From NCBI GenBank assembly GCA_002717655.1, contig PBAY01000040.1, positions 1 through 64,000 of the forward strand: 64,000 nt of DNA. The letters are read 5' to 3'. The notes under the pieces were generated by a model, which was not told the origin of the DNA, searched no databases, and worked only from the letters and a program-made list of their open reading frames with translations. This DNA comes from Phycisphaerae bacterium. Its GTDB lineage: Bacteria > Planctomycetota > Phycisphaerae > Phycisphaerales > SM1A02. A program made the translations under genes and the position numbers. Shown one piece after another: positions 45,794 through 54,627 of the stretch (positions are counted from its first letter, which is position 1; each line of letters begins with the position of its first letter).

Positions 45794-46611
45794 TGTCGGG
45801 CTCCTCGAACTTCAGTTTCATGGATCGCTACGACAAGCGAGTGGGGCGCCTGGCTGGTCAGGCGGAACGCTACGTCTATACCGACCCTGAATCCTGTCTG
45901 TTCAAATTGCGGCTCATGGTCGAGACCATGGCCAAGACCTTGATTGAACTTCAATCGCCTCATCTGGTTGATTCGGATCTCAGCACGATGCTTCGTGCCC
46001 TGGAGCGTTCCCAGATGCTGTCTCGATCGCATGCGGATCAGATGCATGCCATCCGACGCGATGGCAATTCGGCGGTTCACGGTGATCCCACTCCGGCGCC
46101 TACCGCCATGCGCAGGCTGCATGATGCGCATCGACTCTCAGGCTGGTACTGCCGAACGGTCAAGCGGGGTGCGAAGGTCGATCTGGAAGCGTTCACGCCG
46201 CCACCACGTGCTGGTCAGTCCGATCCAACCAAGGGTGAGGGATGGAAGAAGGGCGAAGCACTTGAGAAAACCATCGAGGAGCAGAGGCGTCAGACCAGAG
46301 AAGCGCTGCTGCTGTTCAATGAGGATGAAAATGTCGATGAGGTCGGGGAGGCACTGGTGAAGGAACTGACCAGCTGGGATGAGATCGCGATCGCAGCGGG
46401 CGAGCCACTGATCGATGCGGAATTTGTTGCATTGGTGATGGCCATGGACATCGAAAAGCTTCTGGAGCATCCGCGATTTGGGGTTCCCAGCAAGGAAGCT
46501 CATGCACAGGCTGAAGCCCAGTTCGATGCCGTCCGGAACGAACTGGAAGCCAAGGAATTCGCCTACAGGGATCAGCGTCGCAAGCTCGCTGAGGGCGATC
46601 TGATCGATTGA
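45793..46611 (+). CDS. DUF4145 domain protein
   Basis: 272 residues. The first half matches DUF4145, the N-terminal helical module often fused to type I restriction R subunits: Y-T-D-P-E-S-C-L-F-K-L-R-L-M-V-E and A-I-R-R-D-G-N-S-A-V-H-G. Here it stands alone, with a charged helical C-terminal half rich in Glu/Arg/Ala. No helicase or nuclease domain follows. The start is the ATG at 45793, in TGATG overlap with the TerB-like gene. Confidence 0.78.
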   Translation: MSGSSNFSFMDRYDKRVGRLAGQAERYVYTDPESCLFKLRLMVETMAKTLIELQSPHLVDSDLSTMLRALERSQMLSRSHADQMHAIRRDGNSAVHGDPTPAPTAMRRLHDAHRLSGWYCRTVKRGAKVDLEAFTPPPRAGQSDPTKGEGWKKGEALEKTIEEQRRQTREALLLFNEDENVDEVGEALVKELTSWDEIAIAAGEPLIDAEFVALVMAMDIEKLLEHPRFGVPSKEAHAQAEAQFDAVRNELEAKEFAYRDQRRKLAEGDLID

Positions 46612-46750
46612 AGATTCACAACGGTTTTTTTGACATTTCAGCTTCTCGATTCAAGCCTTTTGTGAAGTAGGTGCATATTTATTGTGTGTCGAAATTGAGT
46701 TCGGAATACGTGATTCCGTCCGGTGAACCTTTCTGTAGGGAGCATTCGCC
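46612..46750 (+). promoter_or_regulatory. AT-rich upstream region of the small HTH gene
   Basis: This 139-base gap is richer in A and T than its surroundings. It contains TTGACA at 46630-46635 and GCATATTTATTG near 46675, but I see no -10 box at the right distance from the TTGACA. A T7 run at 46624-46631 lies just after the DUF4145 stop. It probably holds the promoter of the next gene; its exact site is not clear. Confidence 0.35.
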
Positions 46751-47005
46751 ATGACAGTTAAGCCGTTGACAAGGAATAGCTTGAAAGCCAGCATTCGACG
46801 GGGTTTGACGGTGGAGCAGATCTCATTGCAAATGGGTATGAGTGTGGCTGGAATCTGCCTCGCTTTGGAACAATTCGGCCTTGACTACTATGAACTGATC
46901 GGCGAGAACGACTTCTGCCGCATCATCGATGGCAAGATCATGAAATCTCTGCCTCCAGCCCTGGGAAGCTATCCTGCACTGACCAACCTCCTTCCAAGAG
47001 GTTGA
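46751..47005 (+). CDS. Small helix-turn-helix-like protein
   Basis: 84 residues. The segment R-G-L-T-V-E-Q-I-S-L-Q-M-G-M-S-V-A-G-I resembles a helix-turn-helix, with the turn near residue 25. The rest has no family marks. TAGGGAG precedes the ATG. It is followed after 14 bases by the aldose epimerase gene, so a regulatory link is possible but unproven. Confidence 0.6.
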   Translation: MTVKPLTRNSLKASIRRGLTVEQISLQMGMSVAGICLALEQFGLDYYELIGENDFCRIIDGKIMKSLPPALGSYPALTNLLPRG

Positions 47006-47019
47006 TCAGGGAGCTTCTC

Positions 47020-48174
47020 ATGGAATCAAAATTTGTCTTGTTGGCCGCTGGCACGACGTTGGTCTCTGCCATGCAGACCGGTTGCGTCCAGCATGCAGGT
47101 GGACACGTCACGAACAAGACCTTCGGTTCAGTTGATGGTGATCCAGTCACGCTCTGGACGATCGACAACGAAACGGGGATGTCGGTCGACATCATGGACT
47201 ACGGCGCCACCGTCACAAGTCTCAAGGTGACTGATCCTGATGGCTCAACGGCGGACGTCGTACTTGGCTTCGATACCGTGGACGAGTATGTGACTTCCAG
47301 TCCATATTTCGGTTCAACCGTGGGACGTGTCGGCAACCGGATCGCCAATGGTCAGTTCAAGGTCGATGGCGTTCCGTATCAGGTGGCGGTCAACAATGGT
47401 GACCATCACCTGCATGGCGGGCTCAAGGGCTATGACAAGCAGATCTGGACCGCCAGTACCTTGACCTCCAGCAGCGGGCCGGGGGTTCGTTTCCGACTTG
47501 CATCACCCTCAGGTGATGAGGGCTATCCGGGACGAGTCGATGCGCAGGTCGATTATGTCCTGAGTGATGAGAACGAACTGATCGTGATCATGACCGCGAC
47601 GGCACAGGAGGCCACGCCTGTCAATCTGCTGCACCACAGTTACTGGAATCTGGGAGGCCATGATTCCGGCTCGATTCTCGATCATGAGATGGTCGTTGTG
47701 GCTGACCGCTATACCCCGGGGGGCGACAATGTCGTTCCTTCCGGTTCAATTGATCCGGTCGAAGGGACTCCCTTTGACTTTCGTGAGATGACGGTCATCG
47801 GCGATCGGATCGATCAGTTGTCTGGCGATGGTGACGGCGATCCAGGAGGATACGACGTCAACTTCGTTCTCGACGGAGCGTCAGGGGTCAAGCCCCGACT
47901 GGCCTGCCTCCTTCGGGATCCCGCAAGTGGACGCACCATGGAGATCTGGACGGACCAGCCGGGCCTGCAGTTCTATACGGGTAACTACCTTGGTGATCTG
48001 GCAGGCAAGCAGGGCGCGGTCTATGACAGGCATGATGCATTGTGCCTCGAGACGCAGGGATTTCCTGATGCGATCAATCATGAAGGTGAAGAAGGCTGGC
48101 CATCAGTGATTCTTCGGCCCGGTGATCAGTATCGTCATGTGATGATCCATCGTTTCGGCAATATGAACGAGTAG
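47020..48174 (+). CDS. Exported aldose 1-epimerase (lipoprotein)
   Basis: 384 residues. The N-terminal signal reads L-L-A-A-G-T-T-L-V-S-A-M-Q-T-G-C, a lipoprotein-like signal. The GalM fold has N-G-D-H-H-L-H-G-G with its histidine, H-H-S-Y-W-N-L-G-G with the catalytic histidine, and C-L-E-T-Q-G-F-P-D-A with the catalytic glutamate. It interconverts alpha and beta anomers of sugars. The placement outside the cytoplasm fits a role in sugar uptake or polysaccharide turnover. GGGAG precedes the ATG at 47020. Confidence 0.9.
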   Translation: MESKFVLLAAGTTLVSAMQTGCVQHAGGHVTNKTFGSVDGDPVTLWTIDNETGMSVDIMDYGATVTSLKVTDPDGSTADVVLGFDTVDEYVTSSPYFGSTVGRVGNRIANGQFKVDGVPYQVAVNNGDHHLHGGLKGYDKQIWTASTLTSSSGPGVRFRLASPSGDEGYPGRVDAQVDYVLSDENELIVIMTATAQEATPVNLLHHSYWNLGGHDSGSILDHEMVVVADRYTPGGDNVVPSGSIDPVEGTPFDFREMTVIGDRIDQLSGDGDGDPGGYDVNFVLDGASGVKPRLACLLRDPASGRTMEIWTDQPGLQFYTGNYLGDLAGKQGAVYDRHDALCLETQGFPDAINHEGEEGWPSVILRPGDQYRHVMIHRFGNMNE

Positions 48175-48183
48175 GGGGAAGTG

Positions 48184-49026
48184 ATGTTGAGCCTTGTATT
48201 GTCGAGCATTCTTTTGGTACAGGCGGAACGTGTCTGGGCCGTTCCCGATCTTGCCGTGGGTCCGATTCCCGAGGGCAAGCTGGATCCCTTCCGCAAGGAC
48301 TTCCAGAAGTATGCCAACGTCTTCGGGGTGCACGTATTCGCAACCGCTCGAGTTCCTGATGAAAAGGTTCGTCATGTCGCGGCCGTCATGGCTGAGTATC
48401 TCGACAATGATGAAGATGGAACGCCCGACAACCCATTGATTGCCGCAGCACTGGCGGATCGTGACGCCTACATGGTCATGACCTACGGTGAACGTGGGAT
48501 CGAGCGGATCGATCCTGAGCGTTGGCATCGCGAGGGATTTCATGCAGGCCAGTTCCAGTTCGCCACCGAGACCGATCCTGGCGGAGATGAATTCGATGCA
48601 ACGCTCGAGGAAGTCCTGCATCTGATCACGGCCCACGGCTGGGCCAATGCCTATCCCGCCATCTGGGGTGAACGTCGTGGCACGGAAGTCGCCACCTGTG
48701 TGGACCGTGCACGTGGCGGTCATTTCGTGGAGGTGCCTCGGCGTTATCCGGAACAGGCGTGGTTCACCTACGACGATGAAACCTGTGAATACCAGTGCAT
48801 GATCACCGAGTACATCTACTGGGCCTTGACGTCGTTGTTGGGTGCTCAGGCTGATGAGGATCGTTGCGAGGAGATCTCCAACGAGTGGCGAGCCTGTACG
48901 CCTGCGTCGCTGAAGCGCAAGGATCCGTGGATCGTGTCGATGCTGCAGCGTCCAGAGTTCCGATTCCCCACGCAGCTGCCTGATGGCCGCTACAGGCCGG
49001 CGATCAAGCCGGTCGAAAAGCCCTAG
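48184..49026 (+). CDS. Exported protein of unknown function with a calcium-type loop
   Basis: 280 residues, with an N-terminal signal (L-S-L-V-L-S-S-I-L-L-V-Q-A). Features: D-N-D-E-D-G-T-P-D-N, a calcium-binding-type loop near residue 80, and L-E-E-V-L-H-L-I-T-A-H-G near 140, which could be a metal site. No family recalled. A GTG at 48181 is an alternative start; GGGGGA sits better for the ATG at 48184. It converges on the DUF819 gene, the two stops overlapping as CTAG. Confidence 0.6.
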   Translation: MLSLVLSSILLVQAERVWAVPDLAVGPIPEGKLDPFRKDFQKYANVFGVHVFATARVPDEKVRHVAAVMAEYLDNDEDGTPDNPLIAAALADRDAYMVMTYGERGIERIDPERWHREGFHAGQFQFATETDPGGDEFDATLEEVLHLITAHGWANAYPAIWGERRGTEVATCVDRARGGHFVEVPRRYPEQAWFTYDDETCEYQCMITEYIYWALTSLLGAQADEDRCEEISNEWRACTPASLKRKDPWIVSMLQRPEFRFPTQLPDGRYRPAIKPVEKP

Positions 49027-50342
49027 CTGCCGGTGCTGACCATCTGCATCAGATTGGCGCAGACCCAGGCACCATAGGTTCCTACCGCGTAACCAAGCAC
49101 GGCCAGAAGGACGCCAACCGGGGCCAGTCGTGGATTGAAGGCGCTCGCCACGATCGGTGCCGACGCGGCGCCGCCGATGTTGGCCTGCGATCCCACGGCA
49201 ATGAAGAAGCACGGTGCCTTGATGATCTTGGCCATGCCGAAGAGCAGAATGCCCTGGAAGAGAATCCAGACCAGGCCCACGGCGAAGAGCCAGGGGTAGG
49301 TGGCGATGGCGGTCAGATCCATTTCCAGTCCAATCACGGCCACGAGGATGTAGAGGAACAGGGTGGCGACCTTGCTGGCACCCACATGTTCAAGACTTCG
49401 GGCAGCGGGGACGGCTGAAAGCAGTAGTCCGACGGTGGTCGAGATGACGACCAGCCAGAAGAACATCTTCGTCAGACTGAAACGAGCGCTCCAGGGATGG
49501 TTGGCTTCGAACCAGGGTGCGATATGTTCCGCAGCAAGGAAGGCGATGCCGGTCACGGCGAATCCCACGGCGCAGATCGTGATGAGATCCGATGTCGATG
49601 GAATGCGTGCCTTGCCTGCATAGAGTTTTTCCACTCGCTGCTGCAGATCATCCATGGCAGTCATGTCCGCCTTGAGCCAACGATCGAATGTGCGGGCTCG
49701 GCCAGCCATCCAGAGCATGAATCCCATCCAGATGTTGGCCACGATGACATCCACCGTGACCATGGCGGAGAAGAGATCGCTTGAAGGTTCGAAGACTTCC
49801 TTCATCGCCGTCATGTTGGCGCCGCCGCCGATCCATGATCCTGCCACGGTGGAGAGTCCGCGCCAGACTTCATCCGGCCCTTCGCCGCCGACGACGGATG
49901 GATCGATGAGACTGATGGCCCATAAGGCGAAGGGTCCACCCAGAATGATTCCCGCGGTCGCCGTGAAGAACAGGATCAGCAACTTGGGTCCAAGGCGGGC
50001 AATGCCTGGAAGGTCAATGGCCAGACACAGCAGGACCAGACAGGTGGGGAGCAGGAATCGACTGGCCACGAAGTAGAGATCGCCCGAGGGATCGCCGATG
50101 ATTCCCAGCGTGCTCAGCAGGCCGGGGATGAAGTAGCACAGAAGAATCGATGGGACGATCCCGTAGAACTTCTTCCATCCACCGGATTCGCGTGAAGCGG
50201 TTCGGAAGATGAACGCGAGAATCACCAGCAGGATGCCCAGAACGGCGGCCTTGTTGGTGATCCATGCATCGGCATGAGCCACCTCGGTGATTTCGATCAC
50301 GGCAGCAATTGCTTCAGCAGCGGTCGCATTGTCATTGGTCAT
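49023..50342 (-). CDS. DUF819 family membrane protein
   Basis: 439 residues with about 10 to 12 membrane helices. S-Q-A-N-I-G-G-A-A-S-A-P-I-V-A late in the protein and G-S-W-I-G-G-G-A-N-M-T in the middle are characteristic of DUF819, a family of putative transporters with inverted repeats. The substrate is unknown. A GTG at 50351 is an alternative start. No clear ribosome binding site. Confidence 0.88.
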   Translation of the reverse strand: MTNDNATAAEAIAAVIEITEVAHADAWITNKAAVLGILLVILAFIFRTASRESGGWKKFYGIVPSILLCYFIPGLLSTLGIIGDPSGDLYFVASRFLLPTCLVLLCLAIDLPGIARLGPKLLILFFTATAGIILGGPFALWAISLIDPSVVGGEGPDEVWRGLSTVAGSWIGGGANMTAMKEVFEPSSDLFSAMVTVDVIVANIWMGFMLWMAGRARTFDRWLKADMTAMDDLQQRVEKLYAGKARIPSTSDLITICAVGFAVTGIAFLAAEHIAPWFEANHPWSARFSLTKMFFWLVVISTTVGLLLSAVPAARSLEHVGASKVATLFLYILVAVIGLEMDLTAIATYPWLFAVGLVWILFQGILLFGMAKIIKAPCFFIAVGSQANIGGAASAPIVASAFNPRLAPVGVLLAVLGYAVGTYGAWVCANLMQMVSTGS

Positions 50343-50413
50343 GGGTTGCACGAGGGCATGCTAATGGCAAGAGGCGGTTCGTGTGAGGGGCTGGTTGCTG
50401 GAGACGGTTCCAT

Positions 50414-50452
50414 GAAAAGAACCCGAGCCATCGGATTGCTCCAATGGCTCGG
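50414..50452 (-). terminator. Rho-independent terminator of the caspase-like gene
   Basis: On the minus strand CCGAGCCAT (50452-50444) and ATGGCTCGG (50431-50423) form a 9-bp stem with a 12-base loop, followed by GTTCTTTTC. It lies 40 bases after the stop of the 50492-53161 gene. Confidence 0.75.
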
Positions 50453-50491
50453 ATTCCCATGAGGGCAAACCTGAGTGGTCTGCGGTTCGTG

Positions 50492-53161
50492 TCAAGGGGT
50501 CCAGGCGGACAGGATCAGCAGGAGATCATCGATTCCTGAGAATCCATCGCCGTCGACGTCACCGCCGGTGTAGGGCGATCCCTGTTCGTTCCAGTTGTCG
50601 AGCACCACCAGCAGGTCATTCACGCCTACGGCCTGGTCGCCGTCAAGATCTCCGGTCACGCCGACGCAGACCGAAGCGGTTGTTGATCGCACGTTGCCGA
50701 GATCATCCTTGATGCGTACTTCCATCGTACGGATGTTGGTTGATCGGGCCGTGTTCTCGGGGAAGGTGTAGCACATGAAGTGGTCGTACATGGAGACATG
50801 GAAGCCGGTGGTCTGATCGATCCACTGGATTTCGTATTCGCCGTTGTAGGTTTCGACATTGGCTACGAAGCACACGGGTTCGTCAGGATTGAAGCAACCC
50901 TGGGCTTCGTTCTCGATCTGGATTTCGATCTTGGGTGCAGGTACCGCGGCATTGATCACCAGCAGCATGCCCGTTGGTTCGCTGTCGCCATCGGCGACGG
51001 TGCAGGAGAGGCCGTAGCAGGGAACGAGTTGTTCCTGTCGATCGCCGCGGGTTTCGACCCAGTAGCCGATTTCGATGTGATCGACCTGGATCTGATCCAT
51101 TGGCTGACGCACATTGTTGATCAGCAACTGGTTGCCACGGCGGGACATCTGATCGAGGAGTGATTCGATGTTCAGCAACTGGACATCCTGGCCATCCTGA
51201 AGCGGAGTCCAGGCCTGTACCGTAGCCTTGGCCAGTGCACCTTCGTGTCCGAATTCAACCGTGGCTTCCGCACCTGGGCCCCAGGTCGGCATGCCATCGA
51301 TCTGTCGTCTGAAGATGACACGGTTTCGAAGTGGAATGGACTGGTAGTCGCCTTCGTCGGCGCCATCGATGGCCTTCTGCACATCGACATCCATCCAGTA
51401 GAGATCCTCGTAGGCGAAGACACGGTCTTCCATGGGAATGCCGATGGCATCGAGGACCTGTTCGGCTTTCTCTCGAGCTTGACCTTCGGAAAGCAGTTGG
51501 GGTGCTTCGATACGGTTGTCGTCAAGGTAGATCGAACGATCGATGACATCGACCGCACCATCGGCACGCCAGACGCGTACTTCCTGATCACCGGTGACGG
51601 CAATCATCTCAAGATCATCACCACTGGGACCGATGTCGACCTGGCACATCAGGCCGAGTCGTTCACAGAGGTTGTTGGAGAGGGCGCCGGTTGATTCAGC
51701 GTTGACCGGCACCAGGCTGGTAACCCACGTCGTGTAATGCGGACGACCATTGTTGTTCACGGCATCCAGAACTTCGCGGCTGACCCGTACGGTTGCGGCC
51801 TCGCCACGGAATTCCAGAGCACCATTGATTGGATCCTGAGCCTGATGTCCCAGTTGACCGTCACGTCCACGGGTTCCGTAGGACCAGCGTGTGTACGTGC
51901 TGTCGTCAGTTGGATCGCTGTTGACCGAACCTTCGCCCCACAGGTAATCACTGCCCATGGTGGTGTTCTCGCCGATGATCTCAGCGGTCCGGTCAACATG
52001 TCCGTGGGTCTGCTCGGCAGCATGGAACCAGGAGGACTTGACCGGATAGGCGGAGTCGAACCAGCCGCTGTCGACCATTCGCTTGGCGAATTGCTTGCCG
52101 AAGTCGTCGACGTCGTACATGTTGGTCTGCCATCCCATGACGAGATGGACGCCGTTCATGGAGGCAGCCCAGCGATTGTCCTGCTTCATGGTCTGGCAGG
52201 CGCTCATGCCCAGCCATTCCATGTCATCGTCACCCCAGCTGTCCCACGCATCGCCAGCGGTCATCGCGCTGTCATCATGTGAGCTGTTGCTGAAGGTGAT
52301 GCAACGCGTGTCGTCGCTGTAGTACTCGCCATCAGTAAGAGAACCATGTCCTGAGAAGAACACGAGGTCGTGTTCATCTGCGAATGAATTGTTGGTTCCG
52401 CCGTACTCGGTGCGTTTGAAATCCTCTTCCCAGGCCATGCTGTTGCCGTAGCCTGAGATGTCCCAGTCGGAAGGCAGGTTGCTGCCAAGCCAGGTGGCAT
52501 CTTCACTGGTGTTGGAGAGCGGACTGCTTGAGTAGTTCTCGACCCACTCATAGAAGTAGCTCTTGCCGTCGCCTTCGGTGCGGCTTTCAGAGTCGGTGTC
52601 AGTCTGCTCAAAGCGACCGCGAGCTTCAGCGATCGTAACGAGACTCGTGTTGGACAGGCCGGCGGGAGTCAGGCGGAGGCCCATGTAACGGCCAGCTTCA
52701 CCTGATCGAACCAGGAGACCATCGGAGTCATCGCTGGAGTCACCCCAGCTCATCCAGCGGCCATCGGTATTGAGCATCTCGATACGTACATCGTTCAACG
52801 TGCCTTCGATCTCAATGATGTTGATCCAGCGTGGCTGCCCGATGAAACGGATCTCAAGTGACTGGGATCCATCAGCGGGCATGGACACCGTGGACTTGGC
52901 ATCGTCATCCAGTGCTGAGAGTTCGGCGCCGCCGGCATCGACGGGGCCGCGATCACTCTTGAGGCCTACTCGGGAAAACGCAAGGCGGTTCTCGCTCGCG
53001 ACCATAGGTCGGTCGGTGCGGAAGGGAACATCGGCTTCACTGCCGATGAGAATATTGTCAGGGGTCTGGCTCTGAGTGCTCGGGTTGCCTGCGACAGCCA
53101 ACAGGGAAGGCGTTGTCGCAATTACGGCAGCAGCCAGTCCGGTCAAGGGTCTGGGGTACAT
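50492..53161 (-). CDS. Secreted caspase-like (DUF6345-type) protein with dockerin-like C-terminus
   Basis: 889 residues. N-terminal signal peptide, then a beta-sandwich domain (about 60-190), then a caspase-like domain with V-F-F-S-G-H-G-S (histidine near 271) and G-M-S-A-C-Q-T-M (cysteine near 322), the His/Cys dyad of clan CD peptidases. Two beta-rich domains follow. The C-terminus has two calcium loops of dockerin type (G-D-L-D-G-D-Q-A-V-G-V-N-D-L and D-V-D-G-D-G-F-S-G-I-D-D-L) and ends at W-T-P. The substrate and partner are unknown. A GAGGAG site precedes the ATG. Confidence 0.82.
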   Translation of the reverse strand: MYPRPLTGLAAAVIATTPSLLAVAGNPSTQSQTPDNILIGSEADVPFRTDRPMVASENRLAFSRVGLKSDRGPVDAGGAELSALDDDAKSTVSMPADGSQSLEIRFIGQPRWINIIEIEGTLNDVRIEMLNTDGRWMSWGDSSDDSDGLLVRSGEAGRYMGLRLTPAGLSNTSLVTIAEARGRFEQTDTDSESRTEGDGKSYFYEWVENYSSSPLSNTSEDATWLGSNLPSDWDISGYGNSMAWEEDFKRTEYGGTNNSFADEHDLVFFSGHGSLTDGEYYSDDTRCITFSNSSHDDSAMTAGDAWDSWGDDDMEWLGMSACQTMKQDNRWAASMNGVHLVMGWQTNMYDVDDFGKQFAKRMVDSGWFDSAYPVKSSWFHAAEQTHGHVDRTAEIIGENTTMGSDYLWGEGSVNSDPTDDSTYTRWSYGTRGRDGQLGHQAQDPINGALEFRGEAATVRVSREVLDAVNNNGRPHYTTWVTSLVPVNAESTGALSNNLCERLGLMCQVDIGPSGDDLEMIAVTGDQEVRVWRADGAVDVIDRSIYLDDNRIEAPQLLSEGQAREKAEQVLDAIGIPMEDRVFAYEDLYWMDVDVQKAIDGADEGDYQSIPLRNRVIFRRQIDGMPTWGPGAEATVEFGHEGALAKATVQAWTPLQDGQDVQLLNIESLLDQMSRRGNQLLINNVRQPMDQIQVDHIEIGYWVETRGDRQEQLVPCYGLSCTVADGDSEPTGMLLVINAAVPAPKIEIQIENEAQGCFNPDEPVCFVANVETYNGEYEIQWIDQTTGFHVSMYDHFMCYTFPENTARSTNIRTMEVRIKDDLGNVRSTTASVCVGVTGDLDGDQAVGVNDLLVVLDNWNEQGSPYTGGDVDGDGFSGIDDLLLILSAWTP

Positions 53162-53201
53162 GAATGGGCTCCTCTTGGATAGGCAGGACGGGGGAATAGC
53201 T

Positions 53202-53230
53202 GCCGGGAGTCCGCTCCAAGGGCTCCCGGC
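53202..53230 (-). promoter_or_regulatory. Leader stem-loop of the caspase-like gene
   Basis: The 8-bp inverted repeat GCCGGGAG/CTCCCGGC (53202-53209 and 53223-53230, 13-base loop) lies about 40 bases upstream of the start. It has no T tract, so it may be a leader structure. The rest of 53162-53376 shows no gene. Confidence 0.35.
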
Positions 53231-53376
53231 ACTGGGTATGCAGTCCGGAAGCCGTGGATCTCACAGTTCAGCAGAGAGAACCGCTGTTTTTCTGATTCAT
53301 CAGACCTTCAGTGGCCATGAACCCACCTCAGCAGGCCATCGCTGCTGATTCAACTGGAATAGAGATGTTTCTTTTT

Positions 53377-53715
53377 TCAGGCCTGTGATCCCTGGCGTCG
53401 CAGCCAGAGGATGTAGTTGACCCAGACTACGGCAATCGCCGCCAGCGCGCCCAGCGTGAACCAAGGGGGGAACAGCAGCGGTGCCTCTCGGCTTGGGATG
53501 GTGTTCGAAAGCCGGATGATCGCCATGACCATAGGTACTGCCAGAATGATGAGCGTGATTCCAATGGTCAGGATTTGAGCCCGTCTCAGCTGGCTCGCCG
53601 TAAGTTGAGGACGAATCTTCTCTGGTTTGCTTGTGGGCTTGGCGCGTGAGGAGGCCACGGTACGCGCCTTGGCTCGTTGATTCTTCGGGTTGGATTGTCG
53701 GTGCTTGCTCGCCAT
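53377..53715 (-). CDS. Small membrane protein with two spans
   Basis: 112 residues. The first 45 are basic, with many Lys, Arg and Ser. Two hydrophobic helices follow (I-L-T-I-G-I-T-L-I-I-L-A-V-P-M and F-T-L-G-A-L-A-A-I-A-V-V-W-V-N-Y). No family recalled. The start is 3 bases after the previous stop, so it is the last gene of the zinc-ribbon operon. Confidence 0.7.
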   Translation of the reverse strand: MASKHRQSNPKNQRAKARTVASSRAKPTSKPEKIRPQLTASQLRRAQILTIGITLIILAVPMVMAIIRLSNTIPSREAPLLFPPWFTLGALAAIAVVWVNYILWLRRQGSQA

Positions 53716-53718
53716 CGA

Positions 53719-53979
53719 TTACTCCACTTGGTCGACATCCATCTTACGCGCGGACGTCTTCGGGCGTGGCGTGTGCGTTCTGGTACAGAATTTTTCCCAG
53801 ACCATCCGGCAATCCTGACCGCAGTACTCGATCCCGCATTCCGGACAGGTTCCTTCCTCCGGAAGTCCTTCAAGGGTGTATCCACAGCAGAGACAGAGCA
53901 GATAGTCATTGGCCTTCGCACGTTTTCGCCATCGCAACTGCCAATGGACGAAGATCATGATGATGATCATGAAGAACAT
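53719..53979 (-). CDS. Distal zinc-ribbon half of an interrupted membrane protein
   Basis: 86 residues: one hydrophobic helix and the ribbon C-L-C-C-G-Y-T-L-E-G-L-P then G-T-C-P-E-C-G. It is in the same frame as the gene upstream, separated by TAG and 11 codons, and no good ribosome binding site precedes the ATG at 53979. Aligned to the neighbour at 54620-55537, the region from helix to ribbon matches with no gap if the TAG is read through. It therefore looks like the second half of a split copy. A separate gene that re-initiates is the alternative. Confidence 0.6.
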   Translation of the reverse strand: MFFMIIIMIFVHWQLRWRKRAKANDYLLCLCCGYTLEGLPEEGTCPECGIEYCGQDCRMVWEKFCTRTHTPRPKTSARKMDVDQVE

Positions 53980-54012
53980 CAGGCCGACCCATATCGAGAA
54001 TCGATCCCAGAT

Positions 54013-54627
54013 CTAAATCAGATTACCGGGTACGGAAAGGGCCTCCAGCAGCAGGGTGATCAGATCATCGCCCAGCATGGCTCCAATCACGAGAATGCCA
54101 TACAGATTGATGAATCGATTTCTGGTTGCCAGCGGTGGTGCAGGATTGATCGCTCCAACGGGCTTGGTTCCCGGTGGTGAACCAGGCGGGACGGCGGAAG
54201 TCGGTTTTCCCAGCGCGCGTTTCCAGGCCCATCGAGCCTGATCCGAGTTGAGTTCCTGATCGCAGCCGCGGCAGCGGGTTTCGATTGCCTGGCCGTCGAT
54301 CGAATGTCCGCATCCTGTGCAGAGCAGATAGTCCCGCCTTGCGGCCCTGAGCCGCCAGAGGCAATGCCGGCAAAGCCAGATGAACAGCCCGAGGAACGCG
54401 GGGCTGGTCATCGTGATCAGGATCATGCTTCCGCTTCGGATGCCCAGATCCTTTGAGTCGTAGAACACATTCAGCAGAACGCTGAGCAGAATGCCGATCA
54501 CGACGGCGATCAGAATCGATGGCAAGCAGGACTTCAATCGCAGCGGCTGGGGAAAGAGCAGCTCATGTGGATACCAGAGATGGATGGGGTCTCTCTGGAT
54601 GATCCTGGATGAAGTGCGTTCAGCCAT
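54013..54627 (-). CDS. Membrane zinc-ribbon protein, ended by an in-frame TAG
   Basis: 204 residues from the ATG at 54627, overlapping the previous stop by 8 bases. After D-P-I-H-L-W-Y-P-H-E-L-L-F-P come two helices, the ribbon C-T-G-C-G-H...C-R-G-C, then W-A-W-K-R-A-L, a linker, and one more helix that ends before G-N-L-I. At 54015-54013 the frame hits TAG but stays open for 97 more codons. It has the same N-terminal layout as the gene at 54620-55537, so it is a truncated copy, or one that needs readthrough. Confidence 0.7.
   Translation of the reverse strand: MAERTSSRIIQRDPIHLWYPHELLFPQPLRLKSCLPSILIAVVIGILLSVLLNVFYDSKDLGIRSGSMILITMTSPAFLGLFIWLCRHCLWRLRAARRDYLLCTGCGHSIDGQAIETRCRGCDQELNSDQARWAWKRALGKPTSAVPPGSPPGTKPVGAINPAPPLATRNRFINLYGILVIGAMLGDDLITLLLEALSVPGNLI

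Noticed and set aside
45362-46611. Type I restriction system
   Set aside because: Only the DUF4145 module is present; there is no helicase, methyltransferase or specificity gene.
48103-49212. Open frame of 369 residues antisense to the exported protein at 48184
   Set aside because: No motif or start signal; the sense frame has a signal peptide and a good ribosome binding site.
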